45,615 bases of DNA from an uncultured Clostridia bacterium (lineage in GTDB: Bacteria; Bacillota; Clostridia; TANB77; CAG-465): assembly GCA_944383035.1 (NCBI GenBank), contig CALWOE010000003.1, positions 1 through 45,615 on the forward strand, written 5' to 3'. A program made the position numbers and the translations under genes. The stretch's first letter is position 1. Each line of letters starts with the position of its first letter. Below the pieces are notes generated by a model, which was not told the DNA's origin, made no database searches, and saw only the letters and a list, made by a program, of their open reading frames with translations. Shown here piece by piece: positions 7,837-15,084 of this stretch.

Positions 7837-8627
7837 TTAGGTAATTCATCTAAATTTTTAAATGTATATCCTGAAGATTTTAAATCTGTAATTAAAGTAT
7901 CTAATATATCTGCATTTGTTTTAGATGTACTATGTAATAAGATAATTGCACCATTATGTATTCTACTTTTTATTTTTTCTAAAGCAGTTTTTGTATCTGG
8001 TTGACTATCTTGTTTCCAGTCAACATAAGCTAAACTCCAAAATATAGTTTTGTAACCAAGTTCTTTTGCCATTTCTAGATTTTTTGTTGAATATATTCCT
8101 TGAGGAGGTCTATAATATTTTTTAAATTCTTGACCAGTACATTCTTTAAATAATTTTTCTACCGGTTCAATTTCATTTTTAAATTCATCTAGAGTGGACA
8201 TTTTACTCATATTAGGATGATTCATTGTATGATTTCCAACAATGTGTCCGTCTGCTACCATTTGTTTTACAAGATCTGGATTTGTTTTTATATAACTACC
8301 AACTACAAAAAAAGTAGCTTTTATATCATGTTTTTTTAATATTTCAAGAATTTTAGGCATATATCCGTTTTCATATCCACAATCAAATGTTAAATATATA
8401 TTTTTTTGATTGGTATCACCAATATAATATGAATTGTAATTTTTTAAAAATTCAGGTGAAGCATTACCAACTGGAGTTTCACCAGTTTTTTTAAATGAAA
8501 GTCCCCAATTAGTATTATCTGATTTTGCCATTAATGTTGCTTTATTTATACAGAATATAGAGAATACTGTTATGAAACAAATAAAAAGAGTTAATATAAT
8601 AGAATTTTTTCTTATAACTAAATACAT
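7833..8627 (-). CDS. pdaA: Delta-lactam-biosynthetic polysaccharide deacetylase PdaA
   Basis: Peptidoglycan N-acetylmuramic acid deacetylase needed for muramic delta-lactam in the spore cortex, which germination enzymes recognise. Residues 9-30 form a signal or membrane anchor. NodB-type motifs are in order: LTFDCGYENG (79-88), HTMNH (133-137), RPPQG (about 173-177) and LLHS near 230. The motif-1 spelling FDxGYENG and the flanking WGLSFKK are PdaA hallmarks rather than generic NodB. At 264 aa it has normal length. The start is ATG with GGTGAT upstream. It lies next to bofA, sleB and ypeB, as expected of a sporulation cluster; before the hipA-like insertion it was probably divergent with bofA. 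Confidence 0.92.
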   Translation of the reverse strand: MYLVIRKNSIILTLFICFITVFSIFCINKATLMAKSDNTNWGLSFKKTGETPVGNASPEFLKNYNSYYIGDTNQKNIYLTFDCGYENGYMPKILEILKKHDIKATFFVVGSYIKTNPDLVKQMVADGHIVGNHTMNHPNMSKMSTLDEFKNEIEPVEKLFKECTGQEFKKYYRPPQGIYSTKNLEMAKELGYKTIFWSLAYVDWKQDSQPDTKTALEKIKSRIHNGAIILLHSTSKTNADILDTLITDLKSSGYTFKNLDELPK

Positions 8628-8668
8628 TTAATCACCATATCCTTATTAATATATATTTTTTATTATTT

Positions 8669-8721
8669 AAAAATATACAAAATATTACAAAAAAAGATAA
8701 ATAATATATTCATAAAAAAAA
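8669..8721 (+). repeat. 53-bp direct repeat, copy 1
   Basis: Identical over 53 bp to 9695-9747 (offset 1026 bp). The core contains ATACAAAATATTACA and ATAATATATTCATA. It lies between the pdaA start and the end of the hipA-like gene and supplies the T tract of that gene's terminator. Confidence 0.95.
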
Positions 8722-8745
8722 ACTATACGTGTTAATTTCGTATAG
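8714..8745 (-). terminator. Terminator of the HipA-like gene
   Basis: Stem CTATACG/CGTATAG (8723-8729 and 8739-8745), loop of 9, then on the minus strand a run of nine T. The hairpin is outside the 53-bp repeat while the T run lies almost entirely inside it. Confidence 0.75.
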
Positions 8746-8746
8746 C

Positions 8747-9607
8747 TTATTTATTTAATTTTTTATATGTATCTTTTATTATGTTATATCTTAAGTTTAG
8801 TATTTTTTTATAAAAATTTTTTCTTGAAATAGATATACATTCTATATTATCAATAAAATTTTTGATTTTTTCAATATTAATTTTTTTAAATATTCTTATT
8901 ATTGCATCGTTGCATTCATTATTTTTCATTTTAGATATGAATGTCATATAATTAATCTTCTTCCCATTATCTTTTATACATGAATAACAGTTTATTGCAA
9001 GATTCTTTAGTTCTGTTTCTGATATATTTTTTAAAGTATTATCTTCTAGCATTGGATTAAGACATGAGCCACAATCATATATTGGAGAGAATTTAACTTC
9101 ATTTGTATTTGTATTTAATAAAAATCCCCAATTTCCATTGTGTCTATCTGTATTACCAATTAAACTATCAATAATGAACATATTCCAAAATTTTTTTTTA
9201 GTTTCATAAGTTTCAATCATTTTATTTTGTTCTATAACTTCCATTATATCATTTAAATCAGTTCCAATTTTTTTATCTGGATTTGTACTTAGTGCAATAT
9301 TTTCAAACTCATATAGTATATTTTCTTTATTTGTAAAATCTTCACATGCACATACTATTTTCTTTTTGTTATTATATTCATATTCTCCAAGTATTGTATT
9401 TTGAGTCTCAAAACCAGTAAGTTTAAAAATATTACTTCCAATATATTCAGAATATGCATTATTAATATATGATATATTTTTATTTTTTTCTCTTATGGGG
9501 TCAGGAAATTTAACTAAATATTTTTTATTATTGTATATTAAGGTTTTCTTCTTTTCAGATCCTTTATAGTTATTAAATTCTTCTATTGCATTTGTAAAAT
9601 CAATCAT
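8747..9607 (-). CDS. Solitary HipA/CtkA-like kinase-fold protein
   Basis: A HipA-C/CtkA-type Ser/Thr kinase-like protein of 286 aa. The ATG at 9607 is chosen because GGAGGAG lies 6-7 bases upstream; a longer in-frame reading to 9643 would include that ribosome binding site. Visible motifs: KKYLVKFPDP near 28-37 (ATP-site Lys region), IGNTDRHNGNWGFLL near 150-164 with the catalytic Asp and downstream Asn, and FSPIYDCGSCL near 173-183 as the metal-binding loop. No HipB-like antitoxin or DNA-binding partner is adjacent, and the N-terminal HipA domain is absent. The gene with its terminator sits between perfect 53-bp direct repeats, which marks it as a recent insertion between pdaA and bofA. The substrate is unknown. 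Confidence 0.75.
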   Translation of the reverse strand: MIDFTNAIEEFNNYKGSEKKKTLIYNNKKYLVKFPDPIREKNKNISYINNAYSEYIGSNIFKLTGFETQNTILGEYEYNNKKKIVCACEDFTNKENILYEFENIALSTNPDKKIGTDLNDIMEVIEQNKMIETYETKKKFWNMFIIDSLIGNTDRHNGNWGFLLNTNTNEVKFSPIYDCGSCLNPMLEDNTLKNISETELKNLAINCYSCIKDNGKKINYMTFISKMKNNECNDAIIRIFKKINIEKIKNFIDNIECISISRKNFYKKILNLRYNIIKDTYKKLNK

Positions 9608-9694
9608 TATTTCTCCTCCATTTATATAATTATAGTATATCATAAAATATATAAATTGACTATATTTTAAATTTATTAATTAAATTTTAATATA

Positions 9695-9747
9695 AAAAAT
9701 ATACAAAATATTACAAAAAAAGATAAATAATATATTCATAAAAAAAA
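9695..9747 (+). repeat. 53-bp direct repeat, copy 2
   Basis: Perfect duplicate of 8669-8721, located between the hipA-like gene and bofA. Together the two copies bracket 973 bp that contain only the kinase gene, its terminator and its leader. Confidence 0.95.
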
Positions 9748-9781
9748 TATGAAAAAGTATAATTTAGTAGAGGTTTTTATT

Positions 9782-10033
9782 ATGGAATATGTTATTTTAA
9801 TTTTATGTATTATAGCAGTTATAATTGTTGCAAAAGTATTTTCATGGCCATTTAAAAAAATTTTAAAACTTGTATTAAATATTATTGTTGGACTCTTTTT
9901 AATATTAGTAATAAACAACTTTGGTGCAAGTATAAATCTTCATATACCATTTAATAAAATTACAGCACTAATAGCAGGTATACTTGGAATACCAGGAGTA
10001 ATTGCACTTGTTATAATTTGTTATATTTTTTAA
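9782..10033 (+). CDS. bofA: Pro-sigma-K processing inhibitor BofA
   Basis: Small membrane protein that holds the SpoIVFB protease inactive in the outer forespore membrane until the engulfment checkpoint is passed. Two hydrophobic segments and the C-terminal family block NFGASINLHIPFNKITAL, then GILGIPGVIALV, are clear; the protein is 83 aa. The start ATG 9782 has AGAGGT about 9 bases upstream and gives the family's usual N terminus; an upstream in-frame ATG at 9749 would add 11 residues. Its spacer and ribosome binding site match those of spoIIIAF. The presumed promoter region overlaps copy 2 of the 53-bp repeat. Confidence 0.88.
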   Translation: MEYVILILCIIAVIIVAKVFSWPFKKILKLVLNIIVGLFLILVINNFGASINLHIPFNKITALIAGILGIPGVIALVIICYIF

Positions 10034-10089
10034 AAAAAGAGTATATATTTTATTTAGTTTGTAAAAAATAACATATAGTGGTGATATTT

Positions 10090-10644
10090 ATGAACTTAAA
10101 AAAATATATACTTCTTTTTGCTTTATTATTTGTATCTATCATTTTATTATATTATTCACAAAATGGTTATGATATAAAAGATATATTAAAATTATTTGAT
10201 AATAGTGTTTATGCAGAAGAAGTTGATTTAGAATACAAAAAGAATGAAAGTTCAATTAGTACAGAAGATGGTGAACTTGGAAATGATATGGTAAATCTCT
10301 TAGCAAGACTTATAAATGCAGAAGCAAGAGGAGAACCATATATTGGTCAAGTTGCAGTTGGTGCAGTTATATTAAATAGAGTTAAAAGTCCAAAATTTCC
10401 AAATACAATTGCTGGAGTTATATATCAAAATAATCAATTTTCATCAATAAAAGATGGACAATTTAATGTGCCAATAGAAGAAGGTTCTAGTGTGTATAAA
10501 GCAGCAGAAGATGCTATAAATGGTTCAGATCCTACAAATGGAGCACTTTATTTTTATAACCCAAATAAGACAAAAAATAAATGGTTATTTAGTTTAAAAA
10601 CAAGTATTGAGATTGGATCTCATAGATTTGCATTTGGAGAATAA
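10090..10644 (+). CDS. sleB: Spore cortex-lytic enzyme SleB (hydrolase-2 family)
   Basis: Germination lytic enzyme that degrades the muramic-lactam-containing cortex. The 184-aa protein starts at ATG 10090 (GGTGAT 6 bases upstream; the GTG at 10078 overlaps the ribosome binding site). Residues 4-24 are a signal anchor. The SleB/CwlJ catalytic domain covers about 58-184: LLARLINAEARGEPYIGQ with the catalytic Glu, VILNRVKSPKFP, NNQFSS, and the terminal GSHRFAFG. The N-terminal peptidoglycan-binding domain found in Bacillus SleB is missing. ypeB, its partner, follows after 3 bp. Confidence 0.9.
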   Translation: MNLKKYILLFALLFVSIILLYYSQNGYDIKDILKLFDNSVYAEEVDLEYKKNESSISTEDGELGNDMVNLLARLINAEARGEPYIGQVAVGAVILNRVKSPKFPNTIAGVIYQNNQFSSIKDGQFNVPIEEGSSVYKAAEDAINGSDPTNGALYFYNPNKTKNKWLFSLKTSIEIGSHRFAFGE

Positions 10645-10647
10645 TAT

Positions 10648-12042
10648 ATGTTAGAAAAATTAGAAATAAAAATAAATAAACTAAAAAAGAAAGTAAATAA
10701 AAAATATTTGGGTGTATTTTTATTCATGCTATTTGGAGCAATGAGTATTTTTGCTATGGAAATGTTAAATAATTTTAAAAGACAAAAAGATATGACTCAA
10801 AATTTCTATACAAAAGCGATGTATGAAACTGTTGGATATATTAAAAATGTTGAACTTGAATTAACTAAATTAAAACTTGCAACAACTCCTAAATATACAA
10901 CTACAACTCTAGCAACTATTTGGAGAGAAACTAACCTTGCAAAAGAAAATATAGAAAGTTTACCAACCGCTCAAAATGTGTTATCTAAAGTTGCTAACTA
11001 TCTTGCACAAGTAAGTGATTTTTCATATAGTTTAATGAAAAATGTAGCAAGTGGTAATACTTTAACACAAAAAGATTATGAAAATGTAAATTATATACAG
11101 GAAAATTCTGTGGAACTTTCTAAAATAATTCAAAATATTTATGAAGAACTAAATAGTGGTAAGATAAAGTGGGATGAAGTAGAAAAATTAACAAATGAAA
11201 AATTAAACAATTTAGATATAAGTATTGAAGTATCTAATTTTGGAAAATTAGAAAAAGCTTTTCAAGAATATGAAGGGCTAATTTATGATGGAGCATATTC
11301 TAATCATATATTAAATATTAAGCCAAAGTGGTTAAGTGATAAAGAAATTTCAAATGAAGAAGGAATAGAAAAAATAAAAAAATATTTTAAAAAAGAAAAT
11401 ATTGAAAATATTGAATTTAAACGGGAGATTAATGGAAATCTTAATTTATATAAATATGAAGTAAAACTAAAAAATATTGAAGATAAAAAACAAATTGAAC
11501 TTACAAAAAATGATGGAAAAATATATCTTATGATTAGTGATAGAAAAGTTTTAAGTCAAAATATAGATATAGATGAAGCTAAAAGAAAAGCTATAGAATT
11601 TTTAAATAATATTGGAATTTATGATATTAAAGATACTTATTATGGTATCTTAGATAATATGATAACTATTAATTTTGCAGGGTATGAAAATAATATAGTA
11701 ATGTATACAGATTTAATAAAAGCAAAGGTTGCATTAGACAATGGAGAGATAATGTGTGTTGAATCACAAGGTTATATATTTAATAAAAGACAAAGAGAAA
11801 AAGAGGAATTAATACCACTTATTAGTATAGATGAAGCAAAAGACAAATTAAATAAAAATTTAGATATAAAAGCATCAAATCTTGCTATAATTCCTACGGA
11901 TTCTAAAGGTGAAATATTAACATATGAATTTATAGGAATTATAGATGAAAAAGAATACTTGATATATATTAATGCTAAAACTGGTGAAGAAGAGAATATA
12001 TTACTTGTTGTTGATAATAAAAACGGTAAACTTACAATGTAG
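10648..12042 (+). CDS. ypeB: Germination protein YpeB
   Basis: Membrane-anchored spore protein required for stable incorporation of SleB. The 464-aa protein has one TM helix (about 20-40), a helical domain with TLATIWRETNLAKENIESLP and FSYSLMKNVASG-type sequences, and C-terminal PepSY-like repeats (near 300-340, 385-420 and 425-460). The ATG at 10648 uses a GGAG located inside the end of sleB, so the pair is translationally coupled. The last 12 codons and the stop are part of a 46-bp sequence that recurs at 15011-15056. Its own terminator appears to have been displaced to 15053-15084 by the inserted island. Confidence 0.9.
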   Translation: MLEKLEIKINKLKKKVNKKYLGVFLFMLFGAMSIFAMEMLNNFKRQKDMTQNFYTKAMYETVGYIKNVELELTKLKLATTPKYTTTTLATIWRETNLAKENIESLPTAQNVLSKVANYLAQVSDFSYSLMKNVASGNTLTQKDYENVNYIQENSVELSKIIQNIYEELNSGKIKWDEVEKLTNEKLNNLDISIEVSNFGKLEKAFQEYEGLIYDGAYSNHILNIKPKWLSDKEISNEEGIEKIKKYFKKENIENIEFKREINGNLNLYKYEVKLKNIEDKKQIELTKNDGKIYLMISDRKVLSQNIDIDEAKRKAIEFLNNIGIYDIKDTYYGILDNMITINFAGYENNIVMYTDLIKAKVALDNGEIMCVESQGYIFNKRQREKEELIPLISIDEAKDKLNKNLDIKASNLAIIPTDSKGEILTYEFIGIIDEKEYLIYINAKTGEEENILLVVDNKNGKLTM

Positions 12043-12050
12043 TTAAAAAG
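12005..12050 (+). repeat. 46-bp direct repeat at the ypeB 3' end, copy 1
   Basis: The final 38 bases of ypeB including its stop, plus 8 bases, are identical to 15011-15056 (offset 3006 bp). Contains the ACGGTAAACTTACAATGTAG stretch. Confidence 0.95.
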
Positions 12051-12085
12051 TGGTTGAAAAATAATTTCTTTATAATTAAGAATAA

Positions 12086-12124
12086 AATCCTTGAAATAAT
12101 ATATGTAATTTCAAGGATTCTTTT
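12086..12124 (+). terminator. Terminator at the left end of the KilA-N/RhuM island
   Basis: A perfect 12-bp stem (AATCCTTGAAAT/ATTTCAAGGATT, 12086-12097 and 12108-12119) is followed by TTTT. It lies inside the inserted DNA and now serves ypeB. Confidence 0.8.
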
Positions 12125-12188
12125 ACCCAAATTAACTTATGTTTGAATTTTTTAGCTTAAGTTAACTTATTTTTAAAAATTATAAAAA

Positions 12189-12202
12189 TGAACAAAAGTT
12201 CA
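12189..12202 (+). promoter_or_regulatory. LexA-like inverted repeat
   Basis: TGAACAAAAGTTCA contains GAAC-N4-GTTC, the core of the Gram-positive LexA (DinR) box, although flanking bases differ from the CGAAC...GTTCG ideal. It sits 9 bp upstream of the -35 box for the kilA-N gene. Confidence 0.4.
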
Positions 12203-12211
12203 AAAAAAAGA

Positions 12212-12240
12212 TTGCTATATATATAAAAGTATGATATAAG
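12212..12240 (+). promoter_or_regulatory. Promoter of the kilA-N gene
   Basis: TTGCTA (12212-12217), 17 bp, TATAAG (12235-12240). An AGGAGG and the ATG at 12301 follow. Confidence 0.5.
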
Positions 12241-12300
12241 TATAAAAAATTAAATAGATGTATATATTTATTAATTAATATGAATGATAGGAGGTGGATA

Positions 12301-12847
12301 ATGTCTGAATTAACGGTTTTAGACCAAAAAATATCATATTTTAAAATAAAAAATGAAGACTATATATCAATTACAGATATGTTAAAATCTAAAGATGGAA
12401 ATTTTTTTATATCAGATTGGTTAAGAAATAGAAATACTATTGAATTTTTAGGTATTTGAGAAGAAATTCATAATCCAAATTTTAATTATGGCGAATTCTC
12501 CATAATTAAAAGTCAAGCTGGGTTAAATAGCTTTAAAATTAGTGTGAAAGAATGGGTAGAAAAAACTAATGTAATTGGTATAATTTCGAAGGCAGGAAGA
12601 TATGGTGGTACCTATGCTCATAAGGATATTGCTTTTGAATTTGGAATGTGGATTAGTCCAAAATTTAAACTGTTGTTAATTAAAGAATTTGAACGATTAA
12701 AATCAGAAGAGCAAAAACAAATTGGATGGAATGCCAAAAGAGAACTTTCAAAAATAAATTATAGAATACATACGGATGCCATCAAACAAAATTTGGTACC
12801 TACAGAGTTGACTAAAGAACAGATTAATTATATTTACTCAGAGGAAA
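12301..12847 (+). pseudogene. KilA-N domain protein, 5' part (stop codon, then interrupted)
   Basis: The frame opens at ATG 12301 with AGGAGG upstream and reads MSELTVLDQKISYF, YISITDMLKSKDG and NRNTIEFLGI. A TGA at 12457-12459 replaces the tryptophan expected in LGIWEE. It continues in the same frame with KEWVEKTNVIGIISKAGRYGGTYAHKDIAFEFGMWISP, the diagnostic core of KilA-N phage-antirepressor-like proteins, then KINYRIHTDAIKQNLVP. Homology ends exactly at CTCAGAGGAAA (12837-12847), and the C-terminal part resumes at 14656 after the same 11 bases. It is thus broken by a nonsense codon and by an insertion of about 1.8 kb. Confidence 0.88.
12837..12847 (+). repeat. 11-bp direct repeat at the left junction in kilA-N
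   Basis: CTCAGAGGAAA, identical to 14656-14666. The kilA-N coding frame is continuous if one copy and the DNA between are removed. Confidence 0.85.
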
Positions 12848-12898
12848 TGAGATATTTAAGCCAAATCAAGGAATGCCTAGATTACTAGATGGTTTTGA

Positions 12899-12914
12899 GT
12901 TTTACTAGTAAAAC
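12899..12914. repeat. Perfect 16-bp palindrome
   Basis: GTTTTACTAGTAAAAC lies just inside the left end of the insertion in kilA-N. It could be an operator or just a remnant; nothing else defines it. Confidence 0.5.
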
Positions 12915-12951
12915 ATTCAATCAATATAAAAAAGAAAATATTTAAAAATTT

Positions 12952-13143
12952 TTGTATGCAGTTAGAATATTTTTAATTATTGGGTTTGCCATTAGATCAG
13001 GAGTAGATTATTTTAAATATGACGATACAGCTAATTCGGCACCATTTTATGCTTTTATAATTGAAAGAGTTGTTGAATTTATAGTACCAAGTATTATAGT
13101 ATTTACTGTAGGAACAGTAATGAAAAAGAAATATTCAAGGTAA
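12952..13143 (+). CDS. Small membrane ORF, possibly truncated
   Basis: A 63-aa frame starting at TTG with no recognisable ribosome binding site. Two hydrophobic stretches (about 4-14 and 42-58) flank a polar loop with YFKYDDTANSAP, and a KKKYSR tail ends it. I cannot assign a family. It is within the insertion that splits kilA-N and is probably the 3' remnant of a longer membrane protein gene. Confidence 0.35.
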   Translation: MYAVRIFLIIGFAIRSGVDYFKYDDTANSAPFYAFIIERVVEFIVPSIIVFTVGTVMKKKYSR

Positions 13144-13233
13144 TTGTTAAATTACAAGTTGCAAGGAAAAATTTTACTAACAATAGTATTTTAATTGCTT
13201 TAATGGCTATATTGTGAAAGGAAGATAAAATCT

Positions 13234-13388
13234 ATGAAAATGGAATTTATATTTGATAATTTCCATATACAAGTCGGTTCTTAAAAGTAATTAAAGAATA
13301 GTATTGGTATGTAGATGAAGGCGATAGACAAGAAGAGAAAAAAGAAAATTGTTTAGAGGCATATTACGAAATAAAAGCAGTAAATTAA
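13234..13388 (+). pseudogene. Broken small gene upstream of rhuM
   Basis: ATG 13234, with AAAGGAAG upstream, encodes MKMEFIFDNFHIQVGS and then stops. A different frame carries on at once as FLKVIKE, a TAG, then YWYVDEGDRQEEKKENC and LEAYYEIKAVN to 13388. The consistent, low-gap reading after one frameshift and one nonsense codon suggests a decayed gene of about 50 codons. The family is unknown. Confidence 0.45.
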
Positions 13389-13417
13389 AAAAATTAAAGG
13401 AAATGGAGTGATATTGA

Positions 13418-14476
13418 ATGGGCAAAAAGAAAAATGAAATAACAATTCGTTCCAGTGCTGCTGAGTATTTAACTTATGTAGCAGCAGTAGGAGATAATCC
13501 AGAATCTATAGAAGTTAGATATGAAGACGAAAATATATGGCTGACACAGAAAATGTTGGCAACTTTATATAATGTAAATGTTGCCACAATTAATGAACAT
13601 ATTGCAAATATATATAGAGATAATGAACTAGAAAAAGATTCAACTATTAGGAATTTCCTAATAGTTCAAAAAGAAGGAAATAGAGATGTTTCAAGAAATG
13701 TTGCACATTACAATTTACAAATGATTATTGCTGTGGGCTTTAAAGTGAACAATGAAAGAGCTGTACAATTTAGAAAATGGGCAAATCAAATTGTAAAAGA
13801 TTATACAATAAAAGGTTGGGTAATGGATGACGAACGTCTAAAAAACGGTGGCTCAATTCTAACAGAAAAATATTTTGAAGAGCAATTAGAACGTATAAGA
13901 GAAATAAGAATGTCAGAAAGAAAATTTTATCAAAAAATCACTGATATTTATGCAACTTCAATTGATTATGATAAAACAGCAAAAGCTACAATTAGATTTT
14001 TTACATCAATTCAAAACAAATTACATTATGCAGTTTCTGGAAATACAGCTGCTGAAATAATTTATAGCAGAGCGGATAGTACTAAAGAACACATGGGTCT
14101 AACTTCATGGGAAGGAGCACCGAATAGTAAAATACATAAATATGATGTTACTGTTGCCAAAAATTATTTATCTGAAAAAGAAATAGGACAATTAGAAAGA
14201 ATAGTATCTGCATATTTAGATTTAGCAGAAATGCAGGCTATGAGACATATTCCAATGACAATGGCAGATTGGGAAGAAAGATTAAATGGATTTTTAAAAT
14301 TATGGGATCATGAAATTTTAAAAGATAATGGGAAAATCTCAGCAGAGATGGCAAAACTTCATGCAGAAACAGAATTCGAAAGATATAGAATAATACAAGA
14401 TAGAATTTATGTATCAGATTTTGATGAACTTTTATTAAATACTAAAAATCTGAGCAAAAGAGAAAATAAACAATAG
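13418..14476 (+). CDS. RhuM family protein
   Basis: Full-length (352 aa) member of the RhuM family, which is found on pathogenicity islands, prophages and defence-rich accessory regions; its biochemical role is not established. Family marks: VRYEDENIWLTQKMLATLYNV near 34-54, a DNA-binding-like N-terminal region; NEHIANIYRDNELEKDSTIRNF; the FRKWANQIVKDYTIKGWVMDDERLKN block (about 121-146); and the C-terminal YLDLAEMQA...MTMADWEERLNGFL block with GKISAEMAKLHAE. The start is ATG 13418 with GGAGTGA upstream. It is the only intact gene in the insertion splitting kilA-N, and its codon use is slightly less AT-extreme than its neighbours', consistent with acquisition. Confidence 0.88.
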   Translation: MGKKKNEITIRSSAAEYLTYVAAVGDNPESIEVRYEDENIWLTQKMLATLYNVNVATINEHIANIYRDNELEKDSTIRNFLIVQKEGNRDVSRNVAHYNLQMIIAVGFKVNNERAVQFRKWANQIVKDYTIKGWVMDDERLKNGGSILTEKYFEEQLERIREIRMSERKFYQKITDIYATSIDYDKTAKATIRFFTSIQNKLHYAVSGNTAAEIIYSRADSTKEHMGLTSWEGAPNSKIHKYDVTVAKNYLSEKEIGQLERIVSAYLDLAEMQAMRHIPMTMADWEERLNGFLKLWDHEILKDNGKISAEMAKLHAETEFERYRIIQDRIYVSDFDELLLNTKNLSKRENKQ

Positions 14477-14616
14477 AAGATTATATATTATGACCACAAA
14501 AACGGACAAACCTTTATATATAAAGGAAAATTTTGGACTTTTAAATAGGCTAAAAACTCGAATTTTTAAACCAAAATGACTCTAAATGTAGTTATATCAA
14601 GAACTTTAAGGAGTAA

Positions 14617-14640
14617 TGTCAGGGTACGCAAATTTTGACA
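14617..14640. other. Short inverted repeat resembling an insertion-element end
   Basis: TGTCA (14617-14621) and TGACA (14636-14640) bracket GGGTACGCAAATTT about 15 bp before the right-hand 11-bp repeat. It looks like a transposon terminal sequence but no transposase is present, and I cannot name a family from it. The surrounding 14477-14655 shows no gene. Confidence 0.25.
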
Positions 14641-14655
14641 GTTAAATAGGAAAAG

Positions 14656-14917
14656 CTCAGAGGAAACTGATGTTTTAAATATGGCGCTATTTGGAATGAC
14701 TGCTAAACAATGGAGAAACAAAAATCCGAATTTAAATGGAAATATTAGGGATTATGCAACTATAAATGAATTAATATGTTTAGCAAATTTAGAAAACTTA
14801 AATGCTGTTTTTATAAATGATAGATAAAAACAACCAGAAAGATTAGAAAAACTAAATAAAACAGCTATTTCTCAGATAAAAATTCTTAATGATTCTGATT
14901 TGAAATATCTTAAATAA
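14656..14917 (+). pseudogene. KilA-N domain protein, 3' part
   Basis: Starts at the second CTCAGAGGAAA and reads SEETDVLNMALFGMTAKQWR, then NPNLNGNIRDYATINELICL and LANLENLNAVFIND. An in-frame TAA (14827-14829) interrupts it; QPERLEKLNKTAISQIKIL follows and the frame ends at 14917. This is the missing C-terminal half of the kilA-N gene that begins at 12301. Confidence 0.85.
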
Positions 14918-15010
14918 AAATAATTAGAATAGTAAAAATTGATAATATTTATAACAAATAAAACTATAAAGTAATAAATAATTAAAATTTCATTATATAA
15001 AAAATACTAT

Positions 15011-15056
15011 TTGTTGTTGATAATAAAAACGGTAAACTTACAATGTAGTTAAAAAG
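15011..15056 (+). repeat. 46-bp direct repeat of the ypeB 3' end, copy 2
   Basis: Identical to 12005-12050. The few codons just before it (ATA CTA TTT) also resemble the ypeB codons at the same place (ATA TTA CTT) but are diverged. The sequence between the kilA-N remnant and this repeat (14918-15010) is AT-rich without a visible gene. Confidence 0.95.
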
Positions 15057-15084
15057 GATTTAGAATAATTTATCTAAATCCTTT
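15053..15084. terminator. Terminator, probably the original one for ypeB
   Basis: A perfect 12-bp stem (AAAGGATTTAGA/TCTAAATCCTTT, 15053-15064 and 15073-15084) directly follows and overlaps the second 46-bp repeat. It serves the minus-strand gene ending at 15060 and would have served ypeB before the island was inserted. Confidence 0.75.

Noticed and set aside
8747-9607. Complete HipBA toxin-antitoxin operon
   Set aside because: No HipB-like helix-turn-helix gene is adjacent and the N-terminal HipA domain is missing, so only a solitary kinase-like gene is supported.
9736-9918. Minus-strand frame opposite bofA
   Set aside because: bofA is clear on the plus strand; the antisense frame has no ribosome binding site or family resemblance.
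12457-12459. TGA as a tryptophan codon (alternative genetic code)
   Set aside because: Intact genes here use TGG for Trp and TGA as a stop (for example pilM-N ends in TGA), and the same kilA-N gene also has a TAA and an insertion, so it is a pseudogene.
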